Below the pieces are notes generated by a model. That model was not told the origin of the DNA. It did no database searches and worked only from the letters and a program-made list of their open reading frames with translations. Below, piece after piece: positions 9,113 through 16,015 of a stretch of 64,000 bases of DNA (positions within the stretch are counted from its first letter, which is position 1; each line of letters opens with the position of its first letter). The stretch is from Gemmatimonas phototrophica. GTDB taxonomy: Bacteria; Gemmatimonadota; Gemmatimonadetes; Gemmatimonadales; Gemmatimonadaceae. The stretch spans positions 2,294,001 to 2,358,000 of the forward strand of contig NZ_CP011454.1 in NCBI RefSeq assembly GCF_000695095.2, given 5' to 3'. The position numbers and the translations under genes were made by a program.

Positions 9113-10464
9113 GATGCGGACTCGAAGAAGGTCGCATGCAATCGCTGCATGGCCGGGATCACCTGATCGTCGTCAATGACCAGCGTGAAATTGATTCCCG
9201 TGGCGCTCAGCGAGGCCATGTGGATGGGAATGGGCCCCAGCGCGGCGATGGCCTGCGCAATGGCCAGGCTGCCATCAGAAATTCCGGCCCCGACAATGGC
9301 AATCAGGCCGGCACGCGGCGACACCGAGACATCACCAAAGGCGGCCAGATCCTGGAGGATCGAGGCCAGGTTGGTCGCATCATCGAGAGTGACGGACACG
9401 GAGACTTCCGAGGTGGTAACGACATCCACCGACGTGCGATGGGTTTCAAACACCTCAAAGACCCGCCGCAGGAAGCCGGGGGCGAGCAGCATGCGCGACG
9501 AGCGGAGCTTCACCATGGTGGTGGCGCGCTTGCCGGCAATGGCGCGTACGGGCAGGCGAGGGGCATCGAAGGCAATCATCGTCCCTTTGCCACCCGGGTT
9601 CCGTGAGTTGTACACGTACACGGGAATCCCGCGCTGCACCGCCGGTGCAATGGTGGCAGGGTGCAGGACTTTCGCGCCAAACGCCGCCAACTCCGCGGCT
9701 TCATCAAAGCTGATACGCTCAATGAGTTGTGCGGCCGGAATCACCCGCGGATCGGCGGTCAGCATGCCGTCCACGTCTGTCCAGATTTCGATGCCGGTGG
9801 CATCAATGGCGGCGCCGATCAACGAGGCCGAGTAGTCCGACCCACCACGTCCCAGTGTTGTGGTGACCCGTGAGGCCGTGGCCCCCACAAAACCACCCAT
9901 CACCGGGATCTTTCCCTGTTGCACCAGTGGCACCAGTCGCGCCTGTGCGAGCTGCCGGATCTCGTCGGTATCCGGTTCGGCCTTGGTGAAAAAGTCGTTG
10001 GTGCGCATCACGTCGCGGGCATCCACGAACACGGCCGGGTGCCCCTGATGGCGAAACGCGGCGGCCACGATCTGCGACGACAGTAGTTCGCCGATAGCCG
10101 CGACCGCATCCAGAGAGCGCGGCGTGAGATACCCGAGCGTTCGAAACGCCTCGGCCAGATGGGCCAACTCGTCGAATGTCGCACTGATGTCGAGCGACAG
10201 TTCCTCTGCCTCAGTGCTGCCACCCAGCAGCGCCTGGGCTTCGCGCTGGTGTCGATCGCGCAACTGCTCGATGAGCTGCAGTGCGGACAGGAGTTCGCCG
10301 CCGGCGGCCTTGTTGGCGATATCCAGCAGCAGATTGGTCGCCCCACCGAGCGCCGACACAATGACGACCGGCTGTTCCGACTGCTTGTTGGTAATGATCT
10401 CAACGACGCGTGAAATGGCGGCGGCATCGGCCACCGACGTGCCACCAAACTTGCAGACGATCAC
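9109..10464 (-). CDS. lysC: aspartate kinase (monofunctional)
   Basis: A protein of 451 aa. It phosphorylates aspartate, the entry step to lysine, threonine and methionine. The kinase domain opens with VCKFGGTSV and contains GRGGSDYSA; the C-terminal ~150 residues hold two ACT domains (DVVTTSEVSVSVTLDD and IAIVGAGISDGSLAIAQ), the usual site of feedback inhibition. It resembles class III, lysine-sensitive LysC-type enzymes in length and in lacking a fused homoserine dehydrogenase. Four-nt overlaps with asd and dapB place it mid-operon. Confidence 0.96.
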   Translation of the reverse strand: MIVCKFGGTSVADAAAISRVVEIITNKQSEQPVVIVSALGGATNLLLDIANKAAGGELLSALQLIEQLRDRHQREAQALLGGSTEAEELSLDISATFDELAHLAEAFRTLGYLTPRSLDAVAAIGELLSSQIVAAAFRHQGHPAVFVDARDVMRTNDFFTKAEPDTDEIRQLAQARLVPLVQQGKIPVMGGFVGATASRVTTTLGRGGSDYSASLIGAAIDATGIEIWTDVDGMLTADPRVIPAAQLIERISFDEAAELAAFGAKVLHPATIAPAVQRGIPVYVYNSRNPGGKGTMIAFDAPRLPVRAIAGKRATTMVKLRSSRMLLAPGFLRRVFEVFETHRTSVDVVTTSEVSVSVTLDDATNLASILQDLAAFGDVSVSPRAGLIAIVGAGISDGSLAIAQAIAALGPIPIHMASLSATGINFTLVIDDDQVIPAMQRLHATFFESAS

Positions 10465-11537
10465 TGGCGCGCGAGCCCCGCCAACTGCCCGGTCTTGGCC
10501 AACAGCTCCGCGTTCAGAATCGAGCCACCGGCGGCGCCGCGCACCACGTTGTGCGACATCGCCACGAGGCGCAGATCAAACAGATGATCGGCGCGGACCC
10601 GCCCCACCGTGGTGGCCATGCCGCGCCCTCGCCCGGCATCGCGACGCGGCTGCGGGCGATCGGGTTCATCGCGGATGATCAGCGAGGGCTCGGGCGCCGA
10701 CGGGAGACCGCGCACCGCTTCGTATCCCGTCCAGCCGCGCAACACCTCCAGCGCCTGCTCCGGTGTGGGCTTGGTGGCGAACGCGACGGACATGCATACG
10801 GTATGCCCATGCTCAACCGGCACCCGGTTCGCGTGCGCACTGGTCACGATGTCCGCCATCGTGATCGCGCCCTGCCGGTACGTCCCCAGCAACTTCACCA
10901 GCTCCGTTTCGATCTTCGGCTCTTCGTCGCCGATGAACGGAATCACGTTCCCAAGAATGTCGAGCGAAGCCACTCCGGGATATCCCGCACCGGACACGGC
11001 CTGCATGGTGGTGGCAAACACTTTCGTGACCGTGAATGCCTGGTGCAACGGAGCCAGTGCCGCAGCCATGACCGTGGTGGCACAGTTGGCATTCGTGACA
11101 ATGCCTCCACTCCACCCACGATTCGCGCGCTGCACCGTCAGCAGCTCCAGGTGATCACCATTGACTTCCGGAATGACGAGCGGCACATCGGCATCCATGC
11201 GATAGTTCTTCGCATTGGACAGCACCATGCGTCCCGCCCTGGCGAAGGCCGCTTCCACGTCACCGGCCACGCCGGAATCGAGCGCCGAAAAGATGATGGG
11301 GGCGGTGACCTCGTCGGGCGTGCAGTTCTTCACCGTCAACGCCGCTACCGATTCGGGCAGCGTGCCTTCAAGCCATTTCGCGGCCGACCGATACGATTTG
11401 CCCGCGCTTCGTTCCGACGCGGCGACTTCGACCAGATCAAACCAAGGGTGCGCGTCGAGGAGGCGAATGAACGCCTGTCCGACGGCGCCGGTTGCGCCAA
11501 GAACGGCGACCGGCCAGCGAGTGGCTGTGAGTGTCAT
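10461..11537 (-). CDS. asd: aspartate-semialdehyde dehydrogenase
   Basis: A protein of 358 aa. It reduces aspartyl phosphate to aspartate semialdehyde with NADPH. GATGAVGQAFI near the N-terminus is the nucleotide-binding loop; VTNANCATTVMAAAL holds the catalytic Cys; a later His lies in SAHANRVPVEHGH. The internal LDILGNVIPFIGDEEPK segment is typical of the group found in archaea and many bacteria. It overlaps the M20 gene by 4 nt and lysC by 4 nt. Confidence 0.96.
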   Translation of the reverse strand: MTLTATRWPVAVLGATGAVGQAFIRLLDAHPWFDLVEVAASERSAGKSYRSAAKWLEGTLPESVAALTVKNCTPDEVTAPIIFSALDSGVAGDVEAAFARAGRMVLSNAKNYRMDADVPLVIPEVNGDHLELLTVQRANRGWSGGIVTNANCATTVMAAALAPLHQAFTVTKVFATTMQAVSGAGYPGVASLDILGNVIPFIGDEEPKIETELVKLLGTYRQGAITMADIVTSAHANRVPVEHGHTVCMSVAFATKPTPEQALEVLRGWTGYEAVRGLPSAPEPSLIIRDEPDRPQPRRDAGRGRGMATTVGRVRADHLFDLRLVAMSHNVVRGAAGGSILNAELLAKTGQLAGLARQ

Positions 11538-12526
11538 GCGAGAAGGGTGCGAACGATGCGAACGTATGCGTCAACCGACGCGTCGAGTTCCGCCACATCG
11601 ATGTACTCGATGGGCGTATGGGCCACATGAATGGAGCCGGGCCCGAACAACAGCGGCGTCCCCCACCGATCGAGCAGCGGGATGTCGCTGGTATATGCAA
11701 CGGGTTCCACCTCGAATCCGCTAATCGTCTGAAAATGCTGCGCCGGAATGTGCGAGCCCCACACCAGCTCGGCACGATCACCTGCCCAGGCCGCGAAGGC
11801 CGCCTTGACCGGCTCCACATCGCCGACCAGGCGGATCATGATTTCCGCCTCGGCCAACCCCGGCACGATGTTCGCCTCGGTGCCGGCACGGAGGACGCCG
11901 ATGTTGTAGGTGGTCTGCCCGAGGATGGGATCACTCGGTAACGTCACGGTCCGCAGTTGCGGCAAAAGATCGAGCATCCCCTCGAGGGCACTCTCGCCGA
12001 GGTGCGCGTACGCTGAATGCGCCTCTCGCCCGCGCACACGCACAATGACGCGCTGCGCCCCCTTGCAGCCCGACGCCAGCTTGCTCTCGGTCGGCTCGCC
12101 ATTCACCAGAAAGCGACTGGTCGCCGGAAGCCGGTTGGCAGCTCGGGCACCGGGGGATCCTTTCTCTTCCCCCACGACGAAGAGCAGGTCAACACGCTCT
12201 TCTCCCTGCTCCGCGAGCCGCTGCGCGGCCACCATCATGGCCGCCGCGATCCCTTTGGCGTCGCAGGCGCCCCGCCCGTAGAGGCGATTGCCGTCGAGAC
12301 GCGGGGGGACAAAAGGCGGTACCGTATCGAGGTGAGTGGAGAGGGTGACCCCACCGCCCTTCCGCGTCGCCCAGACATTGGAGCGCGCCGGCTCCACTTC
12401 CTGCAAGGACACGTTCCATCCGCGGGCAATCAGCCAGCGGGAGACGAAATCCACCGCGTCCCGTTCACGGCCGGTGGTGGACTCGATAGACAGCAGTTCA
12501 GTGGCGAGAGCAACGGCATCAGACAT
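11534..12526 (-). CDS. dapE: M20 family deacylase, probable succinyl-diaminopimelate desuccinylase
   Basis: A 330-aa di-zinc M20 peptidase fold. Metal-ligand stretches are visible: STHLDTVPPFV (His/Asp), GRGACDAKG (bridging Asp), VVGEEKGSPGA (catalytic Glu pair), VNGEPTE and a C-terminal FGPGSIHVAHTPIEYI (last His). As first gene of an asd-lysC-dapB-dapA-dapD operon it most likely removes succinate from N-succinyl-LL-diaminopimelate. By sequence alone LysK or ArgE-type deacylases are close alternatives. The ATG at 12526 is preferred because a TATCTT box ends 6 nt before it; an in-frame GTG at 12541 would add five residues. Confidence 0.82.
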   Translation of the reverse strand: MSDAVALATELLSIESTTGRERDAVDFVSRWLIARGWNVSLQEVEPARSNVWATRKGGGVTLSTHLDTVPPFVPPRLDGNRLYGRGACDAKGIAAAMMVAAQRLAEQGEERVDLLFVVGEEKGSPGARAANRLPATSRFLVNGEPTESKLASGCKGAQRVIVRVRGREAHSAYAHLGESALEGMLDLLPQLRTVTLPSDPILGQTTYNIGVLRAGTEANIVPGLAEAEIMIRLVGDVEPVKAAFAAWAGDRAELVWGSHIPAQHFQTISGFEVEPVAYTSDIPLLDRWGTPLLFGPGSIHVAHTPIEYIDVAELDASVDAYVRIVRTLLA

Positions 12527-12532
12527 GCCGAC

Positions 12533-12538
12533 AAGATA
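12533..12538 (-). promoter_or_regulatory. -10-like box placed for a leaderless dap transcript
   Basis: TATCTT on the minus strand is separated by 6 nt (GTCGGC) from the ATG at 12526, so transcription would begin at or next to the start codon. No good -35 is visible. The same arrangement occurs before the DnaQ-like gene at 37032. Confidence 0.35.
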
Positions 12539-12607
12539 CACGCCCCACGTCGTGTAGCGCGCCCCCGCCGCCGCCGGTTTTTGCTCCGAATTTCTACGGA
12601 CGCGTGG

Positions 12608-12835
12608 TCAACTGCGAACGAGAAACTCGAGGATCACGGCGTTCAGCCGGGCATCATCCATGTCGTCGTCCCAACCGGGCGCCACCAGCGCGATGACTCG
12701 ATGTGCACCGGAGTTGCACTCAATCGCCACCGTGTCGGGCGCCATGGTGGCCGCGACTTCACGTTGATCTACCGGTACTTCAGGAAGTTCGAGGCAAATC
12801 CAGGTGGTGCCCTGCGAATCCGACACGGTGCGCAC
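12608..12835 (-). CDS. small conserved-looking protein, unknown function
   Basis: A 75-aa acidic protein that I cannot name. It has regular hydrophobic alternation (TWICLELPEV, TVAIECNSGAHRVIALVAPGWDD) suggesting a small beta-rich fold and no signal peptide. The GTG at 12835 is preferred because GGAG lies 5 nt before it. An ATG at 12913 would add an Arg/His-rich leader and begins exactly at the edge of the 58-bp repeat. It lies between the decayed tRNA-Leu element and the dap operon. If the element inserted upstream of it, the original promoter may have been displaced. Confidence 0.6.
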   Translation of the reverse strand: MRTVSDSQGTTWICLELPEVPVDQREVAATMAPDTVAIECNSGAHRVIALVAPGWDDDMDDARLNAVILEFLVRS

Positions 12836-12911
12836 CGCAGCTCCGACGAAAGGGATGAAAAAACAGTGGTGCGTGGCTCGACGGCGGCGATACCGACGTG
12901 GCCGTGCGTCC

Positions 12912-12969
12912 ATACCCGGAGCGGGACTCGAACCCGCACATCCTCGCGGATAAGGGATTTTAAGTCCCT
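12912..12969. repeat. distal attachment-site copy, 58-bp direct repeat of the tRNA-Leu 3' part
   Basis: Identical over 58 bp to 15649-15706. It covers the anticodon stem-loop, variable arm, T arm and acceptor 3' strand of tRNA-Leu(TAA), but lacks the 5' half, so it is not a functional tRNA. Such partial copies mark the far end of elements inserted into tRNA 3' ends. Confidence 0.92.
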
Positions 12970-13108
12970 TTTCAATAGACGCGGGACCGGTCTTCAGTTA
13001 TCCGCACCGAGTAGAAAACGAGAATACCCACAATCTGCATCGGGCGCCATCGACCCCGAACGAAGCCCGTACATCCCCCGAGGCGTCACCCGAGGTTATA
13101 GACGGGGC

Positions 13109-13339
13109 ATGTCGCGCGTCCGTATCGACGACGCCGGGTGCTGGATCCGGCACGAGGCTAAGAATAGCCAAGGGTATGGCTCGATTCGCGTCGGAGGCCG
13201 GAAAGGCCGTTCCGTCTTGGTGCACCAGGTCATCGCCGAGTCGCGATACGGCGCCATCCCATCAGATCGCATGGTTTGCCACACCTGCGAAGTCCGTACA
13301 CGCCGAAGCCGCATATACTCTCCGATAAAAGGGCGGTGA
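13109..13339 (+). pseudogene. HNH endonuclease fragment, frameshifted
   Basis: Residues from ATG 13109 read as the front of an HNH homing-type nuclease: DDAGCWIRHEAKNSQGYG, then VLVHQVIAESRYG and MVCHTCEVR, which carries the first zinc-Cys pair and the His of the fold. Intact relatives continue with a C-x-NPxHL-type motif. Here the frame diverges after CHTCEVR to a short basic tail. In the neighbouring frame TPKPHILS-like codons appear, so a small indel near 13290-13300 is likely. The open frame extends upstream of 13109 without a good start. The stop overlaps the arm of the next terminator. Presumed inactive. Confidence 0.65.
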
Positions 13340-13363
13340 CATCACGCTGATATCACCGCCCTT
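13325..13363 (-). terminator. Rho-independent terminator of the exported-protein pair
   Basis: A perfect 11-bp stem (arms 13329-13339 and 13353-13363) runs on the minus strand into TTTTATC, 17 nt after the stop at 13381. Confidence 0.85.
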
Positions 13364-13380
13364 GGGAAACCGAGGCCTGA

Positions 13381-13842
13381 CTACCGCTTCGTCGGCATGG
13401 GACTTAAGTCGCTGCGAAGCACCTTGCGGCTCAGTACGCGCTGTCCGTCTGGGCTCACAGTAAGACGGAAAAGTTCAATTCCCATCATACCAGGTTCGAT
13501 GTTGTTGAGCTCAAGCCTGACATCAATAAACTGCGTGCCCGCCGAGTCTTGGAGCGGACTCACTCTGAAGAAACGCCCCGTCATCGGACGCGACTTCGAT
13601 AACGAGCTCTTGAATTGCGCATAAGCGGCGTTGCCATGGGACTTGCAGGCCACACTCGTGTCCGCACGAAAACACTGGGGACGTGGTACGAAACTGTACG
13701 ACGACAGTTCCGAACCGAAACTCTCGATTACGGCGCGCACGAGCGCAGGAGAGGGTGTGGACTTTTTCCCCGATGGTTGTGCGTGCGACACACTGGCGCA
13801 AGCCAACAGCAGAGCCGAAAGCTGGAAACAAAGAGTTCGCAT
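13381..13842 (-). CDS. secreted protein of unknown function (element cargo)
   Basis: A protein of 153 aa. Residues 1-21 form a Sec signal peptide (MRTLCFQLSALLLACASVSHA, likely cut before QPSG). The mature part is small and basic, with two Cys (PQCF, VACK) that could form a disulfide and a beta-rich C-terminal half (FIDVRLELNNIEPGMMGIELFRL). I recognise no family. The ATG at 13842 is chosen because it begins the signal peptide; the open frame upstream reads through the neighbouring gene in another frame. The gap to the upstream lipoprotein gene is 34 nt and both lie between one promoter and one terminator, so they probably form a two-gene operon. Less GC-biased than its chromosomal neighbours. 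Confidence 0.72.
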   Translation of the reverse strand: MRTLCFQLSALLLACASVSHAQPSGKKSTPSPALVRAVIESFGSELSSYSFVPRPQCFRADTSVACKSHGNAAYAQFKSSLSKSRPMTGRFFRVSPLQDSAGTQFIDVRLELNNIEPGMMGIELFRLTVSPDGQRVLSRKVLRSDLSPMPTKR

Positions 13843-13876
13843 GGCTGGGATTGGTAGAGGGAGCCGCGCGTTCGAC

Positions 13877-14641
13877 TTACCGGCTGCAGTTTGGCGCCTG
13901 AGCATAGATTTGCGTATGTAAGTAGTTTCCAAGGTGCCCTGCCTCATGGCGTGCGATTTGAACGAACTCCGCGTCTGTTGGAGTGTATCCGCTTTTCCGT
14001 TTCCCGCTAAGCACGACCTGTTGTGCCGCATACTGGGTTCTTCCGAGTGATTCAGTCGTGTCATCCACCATAAACCAAGTTGATGACTTGTATATGGCAA
14101 ATTGCTGGGCGGCGTTGTACAGCGCATAACCACTCCGAAAGCAGTATTCGCCAGTGTTCGAGTTCATCATTCGTAGCGCAGTGGCCATGATTGAGTCACG
14201 AAGTGCTCCTTGAACGGGGGTAAGGATGCACGTCGAAGATCCGGGTGGATCGCAGTGGGTGATTAGTTGCTGAATCGTTGGTTGTGGCTCCCCCCCGCCA
14301 CCGCAGTCTACCGTGCACGTTGAACCACCGCCCTCAGAACCTCCACATGGCATACCCGGATTACACGAGCCGTCATCGCCGGGGGTTGGAGCCTCAGGGT
14401 CCTCCGGGAAGTAATCGTCGCATTGCGGTTGCGACGGATCTTCCTCGCACGGCTGATCGTACCACTCGCATGGCCAATAGTAGGTTCCTGTAGACGTGAC
14501 TGTGTGGGTGCAAGACCAAGACGCTCGTGGAGACAACGATACCTCTGCATCGGCCGGCGCGGTGGGGTTTTCGCCACACGCAGTTGTGATGGATAGAACT
14601 AGCATACACAACGTCAATGATACTCTTCGAAGCAAAAACAT
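13877..14641 (-). CDS. lipoprotein with HExxH zinc-metalloprotease motif (element cargo)
   Basis: A protein of 254 aa. The N-terminus is a lipoprotein signal (SLTLCMLVLSITTAC, Cys at about 22). Next comes a long Pro/Gly/Asp/Cys-rich spacer (residues 45-125) with many Cys pairs (e.g. DPSQPQCDD, CNPGMPCGG, CTVDCGGGG). The C-terminal ~100 residues include IARHEAGHLGNYLH, an HExxH followed by a third His six residues later, the pattern of a zinc-metalloprotease active site. The spacing HExxHx5H differs from the metzincin HExxHxxGxxH. The protein ends soon after the motif, so the fold is compact. Good promoter (14689-14717) and GGAGGA Shine-Dalgarno at 14648-14643. Proteolytic activity and substrate are unproven. 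Confidence 0.78.
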   Translation of the reverse strand: MFLLRRVSLTLCMLVLSITTACGENPTAPADAEVSLSPRASWSCTHTVTSTGTYYWPCEWYDQPCEEDPSQPQCDDYFPEDPEAPTPGDDGSCNPGMPCGGSEGGGSTCTVDCGGGGEPQPTIQQLITHCDPPGSSTCILTPVQGALRDSIMATALRMMNSNTGEYCFRSGYALYNAAQQFAIYKSSTWFMVDDTTESLGRTQYAAQQVVLSGKRKSGYTPTDAEFVQIARHEAGHLGNYLHTQIYAQAPNCSR

Positions 14642-14688
14642 ATTCCTCCGATCTGGACTATTACAATTCGCGCCATTTGCGCGAAGCC

Positions 14689-14717
14689 ACGATATGAAGC
14701 GGTACAGAAGTCGTCAA
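14689..14717 (-). promoter_or_regulatory. sigma70-like promoter of the lipoprotein/secreted-protein operon
   Basis: TTGACG (14717-14712), 17-nt spacer, TATCGT (14694-14689) on the minus strand, about 48 nt before the ATG, within an AT-rich stretch. One of the best promoter matches in the window. Confidence 0.65.
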
Positions 14718-15002
14718 TAGAAACCTTGTGCAGATTTTTTCCGCTGAGTGCCTGCATCGCAGTTCTGTTTAGTTTCGACTGACCGGTCTATACCATGTTT
14801 AGCACGCCCCTTATTGTTTGTTCGCATGCAGCACGCCGTTGAGTGCGAGGACGCCGACGCCGACGTCACGGTGGTAGAAGACACGAGCACACACGTGTTG
14901 GCCGCGATCACGTGCACGTCGGCGTTGCGGGAGCGACTCGCGGCGCGGAAGGCGCCGGAGCCGGTGGCTGAGCGTGTGCCGGGCGAAGAGGGCTGATCGT
15001 CC

Positions 15003-15176
15003 ATGTCCAAGCCCGCCGTCGTGCGCTACATCGCCGCACTCTCCCCCACCGAAAGCGGACGCCTCCTCAATGCGCACGAGGTGAGCGACAGCGTGTTCGG
15101 TGGGCAGGTGAGCAAGAAGTGGGTATGTGCCAAACCTGGGCACTATTGTCACGTGGTCGGGCGGATAGTGCTCTAG
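15003..15176 (+). pseudogene. excisionase/AlpA-like DNA-binding protein, truncated
   Basis: A 57-aa frame begins MSKPAVVRYIAAL and contains LLNAHEVSDSVFGGQVSKKWV, which resembles the winged-helix DNA-binding motif of MerR/AlpA-type excisionases (LLxxxEVAxxxxxxxxxVxRWI). The expected continuation (a basic wing then an acidic tryptophan-bearing helix) is missing; the frame instead ends in an unrelated tail. Its place next to the integrase remnant and the tRNA fits an xis gene. Assignment rests on motif resemblance only. Confidence 0.45.
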
Positions 15177-15186
15177 ATACGTAGGC

Positions 15187-15479
15187 GAAATCCGCGCATG
15201 GGTGGGATCTTTGCAACAGGTGGCGTCCGGAGTTAGCGAGCTTCGGTTGCATGACATCGTGCGCCTGTTCGGACAGACCGCCGCTGACGAGAACGTCTCC
15301 GCGGTGCATAAACACGCACAAATGCGACATTGCGACCCGCGCATGACCGGCCGGTACAAGATGCCTGCGCAAGCACGCCAGGCGGCTGAAGCAGTCGCCC
15401 GTCGGCTTGGCATCGTAAAGCCGACGAAAAAAAGCCCGCGAAGGGCGATGGACTTAATCTGGGGACTATTGTGCCCTAA
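15187..15479 (+). pseudogene. tyrosine integrase C-terminal remnant
   Basis: The translated stretch LRLHDIVRLFG ... MRHCDPRMTGRY matches the C-terminal catalytic part of tyrosine recombinases (normally LHDLRHTF ... LMRHxDPRMTxRY). The catalytic His-x-x-Arg is disturbed, the Tyr is kept, and the rest of the protein is absent. After the Tyr the frame continues RQAAEAVARRLG; a shift near 15425-15440 would restore an ending read as GDGLNLGTIVP with a stop at 15477. It abuts the tRNA-Leu copy, as integrases usually do. Certainly non-functional as it stands. Confidence 0.6.
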
Positions 15480-15648
15480 CTGCCAGCGAACGACCCAATG
15501 CCGGGGGCCGACCGATCTGGCCATCGCGAGCTCGCTCACGCTCAGTGAGGTCCAAATGAATGTAGCCCGTCCACCATTTCAGGGGATACGTCCCCTGAAT
15601 CCTCCCCCGACCGCGACAGACTGAGTCGGGGGCGAGGATCGCAAGTCT

Positions 15649-15706
15649 ATACCCGGAGCGGGACTCGAACCCGCACATCCTCGCGGATAAGGGATTTTAA
15701 GTCCCT
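15649..15706. repeat. proximal attachment-site copy inside tRNA-Leu
   Basis: Identical to 12912-12969 over 58 bp, and forms the 3' portion of the intact tRNA-Leu gene. Identity stops at the 5' end of the anticodon stem, consistent with crossover in the anticodon-loop region. Confidence 0.92.
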
Positions 15707-15733
15707 CGCGTCTACCGGTTTCGCCATCCGGGT
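15650..15733 (-). tRNA. tRNA-Leu(TAA)
   Basis: 84 nt with a seven-pair acceptor stem (ACCCGGA/TCCGGGT), anticodon stem AGGGA/TCCCT around loop CTTAAAA (anticodon TAA), a long variable arm as in class II tRNAs, and GGTTCGAGTCC in the T arm. The 3' CCA is not encoded. It is the insertion target of the neighbouring element. Confidence 0.95.
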
Positions 15734-15778
15734 GTTGTGCACCACCACGTGCACCGTCCAACGCCGACCGACAGGCGC

Positions 15779-15807
15779 AGCTTACTCCGTTGGCCCGCCA
15801 AACGCAA
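15779..15807 (-). promoter_or_regulatory. possible promoter of tRNA-Leu
   Basis: TTGCGT (15807-15802), 17 nt, TAAGCT (15784-15779) on the minus strand, 46 nt before the tRNA. It just touches the tRNA-Gly terminator. Moderate match only. Confidence 0.35.
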
Positions 15808-15834
15808 AACGGGAGCGCCAGAGCGCTCCCGTTT
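15806..15834 (-). terminator. Rho-independent terminator of tRNA-Gly
   Basis: Perfect 11-bp stem (AAACGGGAGCG / CGCTCCCGTTT) with a 6-nt loop; on the minus strand it ends in GTTTTGCGTTT, 37 nt past tRNA-Gly. Confidence 0.75.
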
Positions 15835-15870
15835 GCCAACACACCACCGTTCCGGCATAACGCCGAAGAG

Positions 15871-15943
15871 AGCGGGAAACGGGACTCGAACCCGCGACCC
15901 CAACCTTGGCAAGGTTGTGCTCTACCAACTGAGCTATTCCCGC
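15871..15943 (-). tRNA. tRNA-Gly(GCC)
   Basis: 73 nt. Acceptor stem GCGGGAA/TTCCCGC, D arm TAGCTCAGTTGGTAGAGCA, anticodon stem CAACC/GGTTG with loop TTGCCAA (anticodon GCC), T arm CGGGTTCGAGTCCCG. No encoded CCA. Confidence 0.96.
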
Positions 15944-15975
15944 GTCTACCGACCACCGCGTCGGCAACGGACAGG

Positions 15976-16004
15976 ATTCTAGCCAGCCCGAGCCCCCCGG
16001 ACAA
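15976..16004 (-). promoter_or_regulatory. strong sigma70-like promoter of tRNA-Gly
   Basis: TTGTCC (16004-15999), exactly 17 nt, TAGAAT (15981-15976) on the minus strand, 32 nt before the tRNA 5' end. Confidence 0.65.
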
Positions 16005-16015
16005 GCACCCCCGGG

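Larger units (their letters stand above)
12912..15706. mobile_element. decayed integrative element in tRNA-Leu(TAA)
   Basis: About 2.8 kb lies between perfect 58-bp direct repeats, the right one being part of an intact tRNA-Leu gene. Contents in order from the distal end: a frameshifted HNH nuclease (plus strand), two exported-protein genes (minus strand), a truncated excisionase-like gene and a degraded tyrosine integrase (plus strand) next to the tRNA. Cargo between roughly 13400 and 14800 looks clearly more AT-rich than the surroundings. Segments 12970-13108, 14718-15002 and 15480-15648 show no gene I can support; an open frame ending at 14996 is probably a C-terminal gene remnant. With integrase and excisionase broken, the element should be immobile on its own. 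Confidence 0.85.

Noticed and set aside
12912-12969. Second tRNA-Leu gene
   Set aside because: It lacks the acceptor 5' strand, D arm and 5' anticodon context; it is only the attachment-site copy.
12970-15648. CRISPR array or defence system in the island
   Set aside because: No regularly spaced repeats and no defence-type domains are visible; only the HNH, exported-protein and recombinase remnants are supported.
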